This document shows, piece by piece, positions 44,907 to 52,011 of a stretch of DNA of 52,011 bases. Positions within the stretch are counted from its first letter, which is position 1. Each line of letters opens with the position of its first letter. The notes below the pieces were generated by a model, which did not search any database, was not told the DNA's origin, and saw nothing but the letters and a program-made list of their open reading frames with translations. The DNA is from a bacterium (lineage in GTDB: Bacteria > UBP6 > UBA1177). The position numbers and the translations under genes are program-made. Where the stretch lies: NCBI GenBank assembly GCA_017963125.1, contig JAGCUA010000066.1:1-52011 (forward strand), given 5' to 3'.

Positions 44907-46093
44907 TTGAACAGTTTTTTGAAAAAAGAAGCGATCGGGTGTTGTTGTAATCTGTTGATCGCCTCTTCGTATTCTTCAATCAGTTTGTCCTTTTGTTTAA
45001 GTTTTGCCTTGAGTTCACGATTTTCCTTTTTCAGCCGGGAGATAGTTTCTTCCGGGGTTTCGTTAGCGGGAGCAGTTTCCTCCTCCTCTACTTCCTTTTC
45101 AACTTCCGCTTCAGCTTTTTCCTCGGTTCTTTCCTCGATTTTTTCCTCGGTCTTTTCTTCAGTTTTTTCAGGTGTTTCCGCCGGAGTTTCTTCGGCAACT
45201 TCTCTGAGAGGAAGTGTCTTTTCAGTATCTTCAGGCTGTTTTTCCGGTTTTTCCGGAGCATTTTTTATCTTTTTCCGTTCCTCTTCAAGTTCTTGTCTGG
45301 TTATACAGGTGAAATGCGTTTCTATGGGAATTGACTGATTTTCATTGTTCTCCTTGAATACGACAACGATTTTTATTGACGAATTTTTTTCGAGGAAGCT
45401 TTCGATATCTTTCCCCGATGCAAGGATTTTTACTGAGTATTCGAGGCAGTACCCTGCGTTTTCGAGAATAATGGAGAAACATGGCTGAGGACAGTCCTTG
45501 ACGTAGTGGCACTGCAGTATTTTCAAGTCCGACGGGTGCGCGGCGAGACGAAGCCATACAACGAATTCACTCTGCATATTTAAGGCTGCTATGGAACTGT
45601 ATTTGTCCAAATATTCGGCTATTTTTATTAATTGCCTGGCCTTCGCTTCAATACTGTTTTCCGGTTTAAAAGAGGCAAGTCTGTGTACGGCGCTGTGCGG
45701 GTCTATGTTGTGGTTGACGCAGAAATTGACGATAGCCGATCTCTTTTTTTTGATATAGCGTTCTTTTGAAACTTCGTCGAATTGTACGTTGTTTTGGCTG
45801 TCTATTTCGAACCTGGTGTTTCCCATTATGAAAAACATCAGAGTTTTTGATTCCTTGTTGAGAAAAAACGGAAGATAGGTATATTCTGAGTCCAGTTTTT
45901 GGAACCATGCTTTATATAAGTCGTTTTTATGTATTTTCTTGATGAGGTCGTATGAGCGCTGGTCAAATTCTATGGAGATTTTGTTTTCGTTTTCGGCAGA
46001 GAGCCTGCTGTCTGGGGCGAATTTGTCAATGATCGTTTTGATTTTTGAAATATCGCCGCTTAAAATTTCTTTTTCTGAGATCCTGATCTCCAT
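44903..46093 (-). CDS. Coiled-coil protein with acidic EKTEEK tail, unknown function
   Basis: The start ATG 46093 (MEIRISEKEILSGD) follows GGAGA; the frame reaches a TTG at 46108 without a better site. The 396-residue protein has an N-terminal soluble part of about 250 residues (IDKFAPDSRLSAENEN, YTYLPFFLNKESKTLMFFIM, VHRLASFKPENS) with several cysteines (FCVNHN, LQCHYVKDCPQPCFSI). A Glu/Lys/Thr/Pro-rich segment (EKTEEKTEEKIEERTEEK) and a C-terminal coiled coil (ISRLKKENRELKAKLKQKDK) follow. It ends SFFKKLFK, an amphipathic, possibly membrane-binding end. No family was recognised. The MBL hydrolase gene overlaps its end by 4 bases. Confidence 0.75.
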   Translation of the reverse strand: MEIRISEKEILSGDISKIKTIIDKFAPDSRLSAENENKISIEFDQRSYDLIKKIHKNDLYKAWFQKLDSEYTYLPFFLNKESKTLMFFIMGNTRFEIDSQNNVQFDEVSKERYIKKKRSAIVNFCVNHNIDPHSAVHRLASFKPENSIEAKARQLIKIAEYLDKYSSIAALNMQSEFVVWLRLAAHPSDLKILQCHYVKDCPQPCFSIILENAGYCLEYSVKILASGKDIESFLEKNSSIKIVVVFKENNENQSIPIETHFTCITRQELEEERKKIKNAPEKPEKQPEDTEKTLPLREVAEETPAETPEKTEEKTEEKIEERTEEKAEAEVEKEVEEEETAPANETPEETISRLKKENRELKAKLKQKDKLIEEYEEAINRLQQHPIASFFKKLFK

Positions 46094-46162
46094 TTTTATT
46101 CTCCGCAATCAAACAAACAACTTTCACCCATTATCACAAACAAAAACGGTTTTCCAGTGTTT

Positions 46163-47662
46163 TTACGCCTGTTTTGCGTTTATTTTGCTTTTGTGGCGGT
46201 TGTAGAGAAGCATCGCCGCAATCGAAAGAACACCGAAGGACGAAAGGACTATCCAGATTTTCCACGGAGCATAGGCATCCCACAGAAGCTGGTTGGCTGC
46301 GTACTTGTCAAGGCCCGTAAGTTCCTGGAAATACGGGAAGAAATCGAAAGTGTCGATGTTCATCTTCGCGATGGTTTCGGGCAGAAGTCCGTCTGGATTT
46401 GCTGCTTTGTAGTCGTCAACAACCTTTACAAGCGTTTCAAGCGGAACCTTTTTAACTTCGAGAAGATACTGCTTCGTTATCTGAAGTTTGTTGGCGAAAG
46501 CGTCGTAAAGCGGGCCCGAAACAACGTTTCCGACGATCCAGCCGACTGCGAACGGAATATTCGAAAGCCCCATGTAAAGAGCTTTTTTGTCAGCCGGAGC
46601 GTTTACGCCGATATATTCGCTGAACTTCGGAGAGCAGGTCATTTCACCGAGGCTGAAAAATGCTATGCAGATCGCGGTGACAACGCCCGCCATCGTGATA
46701 CCCGCGCAGAAAAAGGCTATAGTCGTGAGGCAGATTCCGGCGGTTATCGCTACAAGGCGCGGGAATTTGCCCGTGACGACGCTCCACGGAACGACGAAAA
46801 GGACGATGCAGAGCGAGTTTATGTTGATGAACTGCTCAGCTTTGACGCTGCCGTTATCGGTCATGAAGGAAGGCAGGATCTTTGCGAGTGCGCGGCTGTC
46901 GGTCCACTGGTCGATGAAGTTGGGGTAAAGATCCCAGAGCTGCATGAACATGAGCCAGAAACCGCTGAAAATAAGGAGGAAAATCATGAAATCCTTGTCT
47001 TTCAGCGCAGTCCATGTGTCGTTGAGCGCATCTTTCGCTGATTTTGTAGCCTTTAATTTATCGGGCTCTTTGAAGAAGAAAGTCGCCGGAATGTAGTTGA
47101 GAGCCGTGACTATTGCCGCCGCGTAGAAAACATAGCTCCACGTGTAGCCGTCGGTGTCATTCCCGCGCAGAGTGCTCGCCATGATCGGGGCGAGAAGACC
47201 TCCGATATTTACGACCCAGTAGAAAATCCCGTATCCGACAGAACTGTTTTCCTCAGTTACAGAACTTGCGACCGTTCCCTGTATCGGCGGCTTGAAAATG
47301 GCGGTTCCTGTTCCGACCGCGATCCCCGCGACCATCATGCTCCAGAAACCAGCAGCGTTCGCCATCAGAATGTAGCCGAAAACATTGGTCGTAAAAGCAA
47401 TGTAAAGACTTTTGCGGTAGCCGAGATAGTTGGCAAAAGAGCCGCTCAGCATTGGGATAAGGCTCTGGCATGCAGCCCAGACGCCGAAAATAAGTCCTTT
47501 TTCAGTGAAGGTAAGTCCGAGACCGTGTTTGTCGGCAGTCGCTATCATCCAGAGCGGAAGCACTGCGCGGACCGAGAAAAACGCGAGCCTCTCGAACATT
47601 TCCATGATGTTCGCGATCCAGAAATTCCTCTGAAACCCTGTAACCTGTGATTTGAAACTCAT
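46163..47662 (-). CDS. POT-family-like transporter (proton-coupled oligopeptide)
   Basis: The 499-residue protein has about 12-14 transmembrane segments. The first helix reads FWIANIMEMFERLAFFSVRA, close to the POT signature ExxERFxYY (EMFERLAFF here). FKPPIQGTVASSVTEENS and GYGIFYWVVNIGGLLAPIMA fit the POT central motif. POT proteins import di- and tripeptides with protons. The large segment after helix 10 (about residues 385-450) is soluble and carries the pattern KQYLLEVKKVPLETLVKVVD. It has its own promoter (47691-47719) and AGAGGT upstream. The other MFS gene (16127-17725) is more distant. Confidence 0.85.
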   Translation of the reverse strand: MSFKSQVTGFQRNFWIANIMEMFERLAFFSVRAVLPLWMIATADKHGLGLTFTEKGLIFGVWAACQSLIPMLSGSFANYLGYRKSLYIAFTTNVFGYILMANAAGFWSMMVAGIAVGTGTAIFKPPIQGTVASSVTEENSSVGYGIFYWVVNIGGLLAPIMASTLRGNDTDGYTWSYVFYAAAIVTALNYIPATFFFKEPDKLKATKSAKDALNDTWTALKDKDFMIFLLIFSGFWLMFMQLWDLYPNFIDQWTDSRALAKILPSFMTDNGSVKAEQFININSLCIVLFVVPWSVVTGKFPRLVAITAGICLTTIAFFCAGITMAGVVTAICIAFFSLGEMTCSPKFSEYIGVNAPADKKALYMGLSNIPFAVGWIVGNVVSGPLYDAFANKLQITKQYLLEVKKVPLETLVKVVDDYKAANPDGLLPETIAKMNIDTFDFFPYFQELTGLDKYAANQLLWDAYAPWKIWIVLSSFGVLSIAAMLLYNRHKSKINAKQA

Positions 47663-47690
47663 ATCAACCTCTCAATAAAAATGCAGCCGC

Positions 47691-47719
47691 TTTATATCGG
47701 AATAACGTTGTATCGGCAA
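47691..47719 (-). promoter_or_regulatory. Predicted promoter of the POT-like transporter
   Basis: On the minus strand TTGCCG (47714-47719) and TATAAA (47691-47696) are 17 bases apart, about 28 bases before the start codon. Confidence 0.5.
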
Positions 47720-47769
47720 GATTTTTGCACCGGCGGTAAAAGATTTGTGTTTTATGTGTGAAATGAGTG

Positions 47770-48858
47770 TCAGCGGCTCAGAACGCACACTGTTTCAAAG
47801 TGCGGAGTGTCCGGAAAAAGATCGATGATATAGAGATGTTTCACGTGAAACCCTTTTGCAAAGAAGGTTTTAAGGTCTCTTACAAGATTGGGCGGTTCGC
47901 AGGCGATATATACCACGTGATCAGTGCTGCTGCTGATGATTTCGGAAAGTTTTGCTGCGAGTCCTGCTCTCGGCGGGTCTGCCACGATAAGATCGCTCTT
48001 TTCAAGATTTTTCAGATTGTAGGCGTTGATTTTCACGATTTTCGCCCTGTTCCCGAGATTTTCGGCATAACTTTTACAAGCCGCCTCTTCGATTTCATAA
48101 CCTGTCGTTTTTATCCCTTTGTCAGCGAGAAAAAGCGAGAAAAGACCGCTTCCGCAGAAGAGGTCGACCGCATTTCTTGCGCCGGTTTCCTCAGCTTCAC
48201 GCATGACGAGCGAGCACATTATTCCGGCACCATCTTCCGATGACTGGAAAAAGCTGTCGCAGCGAATCTTCATGATTTTTCCGTTTACCGATTTTCTCAA
48301 AGTATCGGTTCCGGGCATGAAATCTCCGGTGGATTTTGAATATTCGAACTGTGTATCGCCGCGCCGTTTCGGGATGTCGCGCATTATTTTTTCGAAAAAC
48401 ATTGGGTCAAGAAGCGGGCAGTTTTCGATCTGCACGAAATCGCTGCTTCTTTTTTTGCGGTATGCCGGTTTTCCTTTGAATGAAAAGAGTTTCGCGCGTG
48501 TCCTGAGCCCTGTTTCGCCGGGAGTTATGACAATAGGATCGATCTCGCAGCTGATCTGATTCTGCTTTAAAAGTTCGAGAAAAACAGCTTTTTTGATTCT
48601 GAGCTGTGCTGGGTAGGAAATGTGCTGGAGTGAGCATCCGCCGCAGATCCCGTAATGTTTGCAAAGCGATTTCCTGCGCTCGGGCGAGGCTTCAAGAAGC
48701 TCGAAATCTTCAACGTAAAAGAAACTTTTTTCTTTAGTTGCGCTTTTGATTCTGACCGTTTCGCCAGGACATGTGTATGGAACGAAAAAAGTTTTTCCTT
48801 CAGCCCAGCCGATTCCGCAGCCGTTCGAAATTATCTTTGCGATTTTGACTTCCGTCAT
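47770..48858 (-). CDS. RNA m5U methyltransferase, RumA/TrmA family
   Basis: The 362-residue protein has an N-terminal TRAM-like domain (VKIAKIISNGCGIGWAEGKT), an Fe-S cysteine cluster (LCKHYGICGGCSLQH) as in RlmD, and then the SAM-binding VDLFCGSGLFSLFLA. DPPRAGLAAKL and YIACEPPNLVRDLKTFF, with the catalytic Cys in ACEP (usually SCNP), follow. It methylates uridine C5 in 23S rRNA or tRNA; the exact target (U747, U1939 or tRNA U54) is not decidable. The start ATG 48858 overlaps the NUDIX gene stop by 4 bases. Confidence 0.92.
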   Translation of the reverse strand: MTEVKIAKIISNGCGIGWAEGKTFFVPYTCPGETVRIKSATKEKSFFYVEDFELLEASPERRKSLCKHYGICGGCSLQHISYPAQLRIKKAVFLELLKQNQISCEIDPIVITPGETGLRTRAKLFSFKGKPAYRKKRSSDFVQIENCPLLDPMFFEKIMRDIPKRRGDTQFEYSKSTGDFMPGTDTLRKSVNGKIMKIRCDSFFQSSEDGAGIMCSLVMREAEETGARNAVDLFCGSGLFSLFLADKGIKTTGYEIEEAACKSYAENLGNRAKIVKINAYNLKNLEKSDLIVADPPRAGLAAKLSEIISSSTDHVVYIACEPPNLVRDLKTFFAKGFHVKHLYIIDLFPDTPHFETVCVLSR

Positions 48859-49406
48859 TTTTCAAATCCCGCCAGACCCGCTTTGAAAGCGGTAATGAGC
48901 ATGATCGACTTTGCGTCAACGATCTCTTTTTCTTCGATCATTTTCCACGCTTCTTCGGGTGTCACTTCGAGTATTTCAAGATCCTCGTCAATTTCGGGAA
49001 AGAGTTTGCGCTCGCCTTCGGGAATTTTTTCGACTAAAGCTGTGAAATAGTGCATGTACTCGTCGCTGCACCCGCATGAAGTGTAGGCTTCGAAGGTTTT
49101 TGCGATCTTTATCGGGCGGTAACCGGTCTCTTCTTCGAGTTCTCTGATTATGCAGTGCGTCGGATCTTCGCCTTTGTCGATTTTTCCAGCCGGAATCTCG
49201 TAGATCCAGCGGTCAATCGGCGTTCTGTACTGTTTTTCTAGAAGGATTTTGCCATCTTTCGTAATAGCTAAAATCGATGCTGTTCCGCAAAATCTGATAA
49301 TCGAATGGTGAACGCGCCTTCCCGATTTGTCGAGCTCTACCTCCGACACCGTGAAAACCCGCATGTCTGCGACCTGTTTTTCTGAAATTATAGTGTTTTT
49401 TGCCAT
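48855..49406 (-). CDS. NUDIX hydrolase, ADP-ribose pyrophosphatase-like
   Basis: The 183-residue protein contains the full NUDIX box GKIDKGEDPTHCIIRELEEE followed by TGY (G-x5-E-x7-REL-x-EE-x-G), with the preceding DRWIYEIPAG typical of ADP-ribose pyrophosphatases (NudF type). It hydrolyses nucleoside diphosphates linked to other groups. It is 8 bases downstream of the methyltransferase gene and overlaps the m5U methyltransferase gene by 4 bases, so the three RNA/nucleotide genes are one transcript with the FHA gene. Confidence 0.92.
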   Translation of the reverse strand: MAKNTIISEKQVADMRVFTVSEVELDKSGRRVHHSIIRFCGTASILAITKDGKILLEKQYRTPIDRWIYEIPAGKIDKGEDPTHCIIRELEEETGYRPIKIAKTFEAYTSCGCSDEYMHYFTALVEKIPEGERKLFPEIDEDLEILEVTPEEAWKMIEEKEIVDAKSIMLITAFKAGLAGFEK

Positions 49407-49414
49407 GTTTTACC

Positions 49415-50146
49415 TCACTTTTTCGGTTTAAATCCGCAGAGTATCCTTGCGTCATTGTATTCTTTTGTGTGATTACCTGATGAATCCCGCATTACAAGGA
49501 GCTTTTGTTCGGTTTCTGTCTCGGAAAAAGATGCTGAAAATATCGAAATAAGCGCCGGCTTGCCATCTTTGGGAACAAAGTCAACCCTTGAATTTATGAA
49601 CATTCCGCAGTTTTGGACTGCTGAGTAAACTCTGGAAGCGTATAAAAAAGGATACACTGTTATGAAAAACCCCTTTTCTGAAAGGTGTTTCGCGGCAGTT
49701 TTGAAGTAGTCGTCAATGCTTCCGTTGAGTTCAAAACGGGCTGCAGCTTTGTCGTCATTTTCACTGATCGGTCCTTCAGCACTCTGGTAGTAAGGCGGTG
49801 TCGAAGTGACGAGATCGAATTTTTCATCAAGAGCAAGTTCGCGCAGATCTCCGTGAATTATGTGAAATCTTTCGGTCAGACCGTTGATCTCAAGCGATTT
49901 TTCTGCAAGTTCATACCGGTTGGGCCTGATTTCGACGCCGATGCCGCTCAAAGCAGGGAATTTCCACAGAACTATCATGGGAACGCTCGCAAGGCCGCTT
50001 CCGAGGTCGAGAAAGCGCGCCGGCGGGTCGGCTGAAACTGTTTTTATGGCAAGCCATGCGGTCAAAAGGTCGTCTGTGCTGTAACGCTGCCCGTTTTCGG
50101 GCTGAAAAATCTTGAAATCACCAGACAATGTGTCGCATCTTGTCAT
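49415..50146 (-). CDS. TrmN6-like tRNA/RNA N6-adenine methyltransferase
   Basis: The 243-residue protein begins GDFKIFQPENGQRYSTDDLL, typical of tRNA1(Val) m6A37 methyltransferases (YfiC). It has SAM motif I FLDLGSGLASVPMIVLWKFP, GVEIRPNRYELAEKSLEING and motif IV STPPYYQ. The family usually has NPPY at the catalytic site; here Asn is replaced by Thr, so activity could be altered or the adenine-contact role taken by another residue. It lies 11 bases downstream of the FHA protein gene. Confidence 0.87.
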   Translation of the reverse strand: MTRCDTLSGDFKIFQPENGQRYSTDDLLTAWLAIKTVSADPPARFLDLGSGLASVPMIVLWKFPALSGIGVEIRPNRYELAEKSLEINGLTERFHIIHGDLRELALDEKFDLVTSTPPYYQSAEGPISENDDKAAARFELNGSIDDYFKTAAKHLSEKGFFITVYPFLYASRVYSAVQNCGMFINSRVDFVPKDGKPALISIFSASFSETETEQKLLVMRDSSGNHTKEYNDARILCGFKPKK

Positions 50147-50157
50147 GTTTCACCGCG

Positions 50158-51576
50158 TCAGAACTGGAGATCAGAGCTTCCGAGAACGCTTTTGCCGGAG
50201 TAGGCGAAGCGCGTTATCACGCTTTTGAGTTCGCGCACGTTGCCGGGCCAGTCGTATGATACGAGTTTTTCCGCAGCGGCATCTTCGACGACAAGTTCAC
50301 GGCCGCTCAGAGCGCGGTAAAGGTGCTTTGCAAGCGGGATTATGTCGTCTTTGTGCTCGCGCAGTGGTGGGATCTGGATGTGGAGTGTCGAAACTCTGTA
50401 GAAAAGATCTTTTCTGAAAGTCTGTGCCGCGACTGCATCTTCAAGATTTTTGTTTGTTGCAAGAACGAGATTTACGTCAACGGTCCTTCCGATGCCGCTT
50501 TCACCCACTTTTCGCACTTTCCAGTCTTCAAGAACTCTGAGCAGTTTCGACTGAAGATTTATCGGAATCTCGGCGATTTCATCGAGAAACAGTGTGCCGC
50601 CGTCAGCCTGCATGAATGCGCCGCCACGCTCTTCCGCGCCGGTAAAGCCGCCCTTTGCCGTGCCGAAAAGCTCGCTCTCCGCCAGTGTTTCAGGGATGCT
50701 TGCCGCGTTGTAAGTGATGAAAGCCCCTTTCCTGCCGCTTGTTTTGTGGATGAATTCGGCAAAAACCTCTTTACCCGAGCCGCTCTCGCCCGAAAGAAGG
50801 ATGATCGGATGATTGCGGAAAAGTACGGGCTGGTTGAGCCAGTTCTCGATCTGTTCGAAATATGGCGAAAGGCTGCCTGCGAGGAAGGTTTCGCTAGTTT
50901 TTTCCTTGTTGATTTTTATCGTGACATCGTGTCTTCCGGCGATCGAAAGGTGATATTTGCCTTCTTCGAGAATGCCGCTGTTGATCCTGACACCGTTTAC
51001 CCACGTGCCGTTTTTGCCTGTGTTTATGAAGTTTACCCCTTTTTCCTGCATTTCGAGAATGACGTGTTCGCTTGAAACCTCGTTGAAGGCTACTGAAATA
51101 TCGGCATTTTTCCTGCCAATCACGATTTTGCGCCCTGGTCTGAAAACAAAAGTCTTGTGCACGCCGCCGTAAGTTGTCTCGATGTTCTTGAACTCGGTCG
51201 GTTCATCCTCGATTATCAGCGTGTTGCCCGCTTTTGCCGGAGTTTCATCCGCCGTTGCGGAAAGTGCAGAAAGATTTGATGTCGGCGAGAAAGAAAAGCT
51301 GAAATCCTGAAGCGAAAAGACGTCGGAATCCTCGAAAACCTCGCCGCCCGAAACTTTTTTGCCGTTGAGTTTGAACTCGCCTGACGTCGGATAAAGGCAC
51401 CATGAGTAGTCCTTTTTCTCAAAGTTGAACTCTTTGCGCATCACGAGCTCGCAGCTTTGGAGTTCCTGAGGGAAGAGAATGTCGCCCTCGCTCCCGCCGA
51501 TGACGATTTTTTTTCTCGCACTGTTTATATAAAAGGAAAAAAGATGCTTATTACCTCTATATATAAGAAGATACAT
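50158..51576 (-). CDS. FHA-domain sigma-54 AAA+ activator without DNA-binding domain
   Basis: The start ATG 51576 (MYLLIYRGNK) is preceded by GAGGT; an in-frame TTG at 51594 is less likely. The 472-residue protein has a first degenerate FHA-like segment (about 20-100, LNGKKVSGGEVFEDSDVF) and a canonical FHA domain (about 145-225, IVIGRKNADISVAFNEVSSE and NTGKNGTWVNG). The AAA+ module has Walker A GESGSGKE (about 263-270), the contact loop GGFTGA (about 309-314, GAFTGA in most activators) and Walker B TLFLDEIAEI. It ends soon after NVRELKSVITRF with no helix-turn-helix. FHA binds phospho-threonine, so a Ser/Thr kinase should be a partner; none is in the window. The protein could activate sigma-54 holoenzyme from solution or serve another remodelling role. 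Confidence 0.93.
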   Translation of the reverse strand: MYLLIYRGNKHLFSFYINSARKKIVIGGSEGDILFPQELQSCELVMRKEFNFEKKDYSWCLYPTSGEFKLNGKKVSGGEVFEDSDVFSLQDFSFSFSPTSNLSALSATADETPAKAGNTLIIEDEPTEFKNIETTYGGVHKTFVFRPGRKIVIGRKNADISVAFNEVSSEHVILEMQEKGVNFINTGKNGTWVNGVRINSGILEEGKYHLSIAGRHDVTIKINKEKTSETFLAGSLSPYFEQIENWLNQPVLFRNHPIILLSGESGSGKEVFAEFIHKTSGRKGAFITYNAASIPETLAESELFGTAKGGFTGAEERGGAFMQADGGTLFLDEIAEIPINLQSKLLRVLEDWKVRKVGESGIGRTVDVNLVLATNKNLEDAVAAQTFRKDLFYRVSTLHIQIPPLREHKDDIIPLAKHLYRALSGRELVVEDAAAEKLVSYDWPGNVRELKSVITRFAYSGKSVLGSSDLQF

Positions 51577-51603
51577 GCAAACCTCAAAAATCAAAACCGT
51601 GAA

Positions 51604-51631
51604 ATTTTAATGAAAAACCAGGAAAAGACAA
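51604..51631 (-). promoter_or_regulatory. Predicted promoter of the FHA/RNA-modification operon
   Basis: On the minus strand TTGTCT (51626-51631) and TAAAAT (51604-51609) are 16 bases apart, about 28 bases before ATG 51576. The dispersed repeat element starts only six bases upstream of the -35 box. Confidence 0.5.
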
Positions 51632-51636
51632 GAATT

Positions 51637-51760
51637 GATCGTTCTTTTCGACGCCGCCTTTTTGTCGATATTCCGATATTCCGATATTTCGACATATCGA
51701 CCGGCGGCAAAACGTAACGACGAAACGCCGTGACGTCGTTACGATAAAAAAGGTCACATC
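51637..51760. repeat. Dispersed intergenic repeat element, copy 2
   Basis: The first 22 bases are identical to 23476-23497. Then short tandem copies of ATATTCCG/CGATAT (51668-51697) and CGTAACGACG with GTGACGTCGTTACG (51713-51745) follow, the same vocabulary as copy 1. It lies between the divergent FHA and rRNA operon promoters. Confidence 0.6.
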
Positions 51761-51845
51761 GAAAAAAAAGAGCGGCTGTGGTGAAAAAATCTTTCAGTAA
51801 AATCCGTCATTTGCACAAAAAAGTGAAAAAAGTGAAAAAAATAAT

Positions 51846-51873
51846 TTGACATTCACTTCAGAATCACTAAGAT
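51846..51873 (+). promoter_or_regulatory. Predicted rRNA operon promoter
   Basis: TTGACA (51846-51851) and TAAGAT (51868-51873) are 16 bases apart. A-rich tracts (AAAAAAGTGAAAAAAGTGAA, about 51818-51845) look like an UP element, and the GC-rich CCGCCCCGC after the -10 box is the discriminator type found at stringently controlled rRNA promoters. Confidence 0.75.
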
Positions 51874-51940
51874 CCGCCCCGCTTTTTTGAGAGGTCATTG
51901 AAAACTGAGCAGCAGGAAAAGAGACACACAGCGAATAAAT

Positions 51941-51958
51941 GGGTCTTTAAACAGACCT
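51941..51958 (+). promoter_or_regulatory. rRNA leader hairpin
   Basis: GGTCT (51942-51946) and AGACC (51953-51957) form a perfect 5-bp stem with loop TTAAAC in the leader about 20 bases before the 16S start. The TCTTTAAAC loop side resembles a boxA antitermination element, as inference. The leader 51874-51978 shows nothing else certain. Confidence 0.45.
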
Positions 51959-51978
51959 TTGAGAATGAGAAAAGGATT

Positions 51979-52011
51979 TAACTGGAGAGTTTGATCCTGA
52001 CTCAGGACGAA
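51979..52011 (+). rRNA. rrs: 16S rRNA, 5' end only (cut by window end)
   Basis: The sequence GGAGAGTTTGATCCTGACTC followed by AGGACGAA is the universal 16S 5' end. By alignment with E. coli numbering (GAGTTTGATC at 9-18) base 1 falls at about 51979. The 27F primer site has A instead of G at E. coli position 22. Only about 33 bases are in the window, too few for classification. Confidence 0.95.

Overview
The window looks like chromosomal DNA of a diderm (Gram-negative type) bacterium that no feature here places firmly. Many proteins carry lipoprotein signals of the form LVSCGG followed by long Asp/Glu/Thr/Ser linkers, two proteins carry sigma-54 activator AAA+ modules, and base composition is moderate. 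Such lipoproteins are common in uncultured Myxococcota/Deltaproteobacteria-like lineages, but that placement is a weak inference. The last 33 bases are the 5' end of a 16S rRNA gene; extending it would settle the taxonomy.

Layout. (1) 1-10.3 kb: an RHS polymorphic-toxin locus. A large RHS gene (5' end outside the window) is followed by a secreted partner, a duplicated RHS tip cassette, a small membrane-anchored protein, an ORF6N/PLD-like gene on the other strand and an 11-12 codon remnant of a third RHS tail. Unusually, both RHS proteins carry a conserved ~95-residue tail after their divergent C-terminal regions. (2) 10.3-18.3 kb, minus strand: slyD, an MFS/POT-like transporter, an NtrC-type response regulator and two tandem paralogous GT-C-like membrane glycosyltransferases. 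(3) 18.4-23.4 kb, minus strand: an mrp-type Fe-S carrier ATPase, a ZnuA-like metal-binding lipoprotein with a ~265-residue Cys-rich metallothionein-like insertion, an acidic-linker lipoprotein and an AMIN-like protein with a long E/K/A coiled coil. (4) 23.4-31.1 kb, minus strand: malic enzyme, initiator tRNA, the rpsO-pnp-dut cluster, a small six-cysteine lipoprotein, and an arylsulfotransferase-like lipoprotein with a small exported partner. (5) 31.2-36.6 kb, plus strand: MoxR ATPase, Lgt-like membrane protein, pgi, lipoprotein and galE in a tight row, facing tkt. (6) 38.8-42.6 kb: an Abi_2/AbiF-like HEPN gene with a pseudoknot-capable RNA directly upstream, an anchored protein, msrA, and a lipoprotein with three copies of the six-cysteine repeat. 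(7) 42.7-51.6 kb: ahcY, then minus-strand genes for an MBL-fold hydrolase, a coiled-coil protein, a POT-like transporter, an RNA m5U methyltransferase, a NUDIX hydrolase, a TrmN6-like methyltransferase and an FHA plus sigma-54 AAA+ protein. (8) 51.6-52.0 kb: an rRNA operon promoter, leader and 16S start.

The most interesting candidates for undescribed biology are the RHS 'sandwich' architecture with its partners, the AbiF-like gene with its upstream RNA, the metallothionein-like insertion in the metal-binding lipoprotein, the six-cysteine repeat lipoprotein family, and a dispersed intergenic repeat that abuts two promoters and supplies the C-terminus of malic enzyme. All functional statements are read from sequence by eye; no database search was run.
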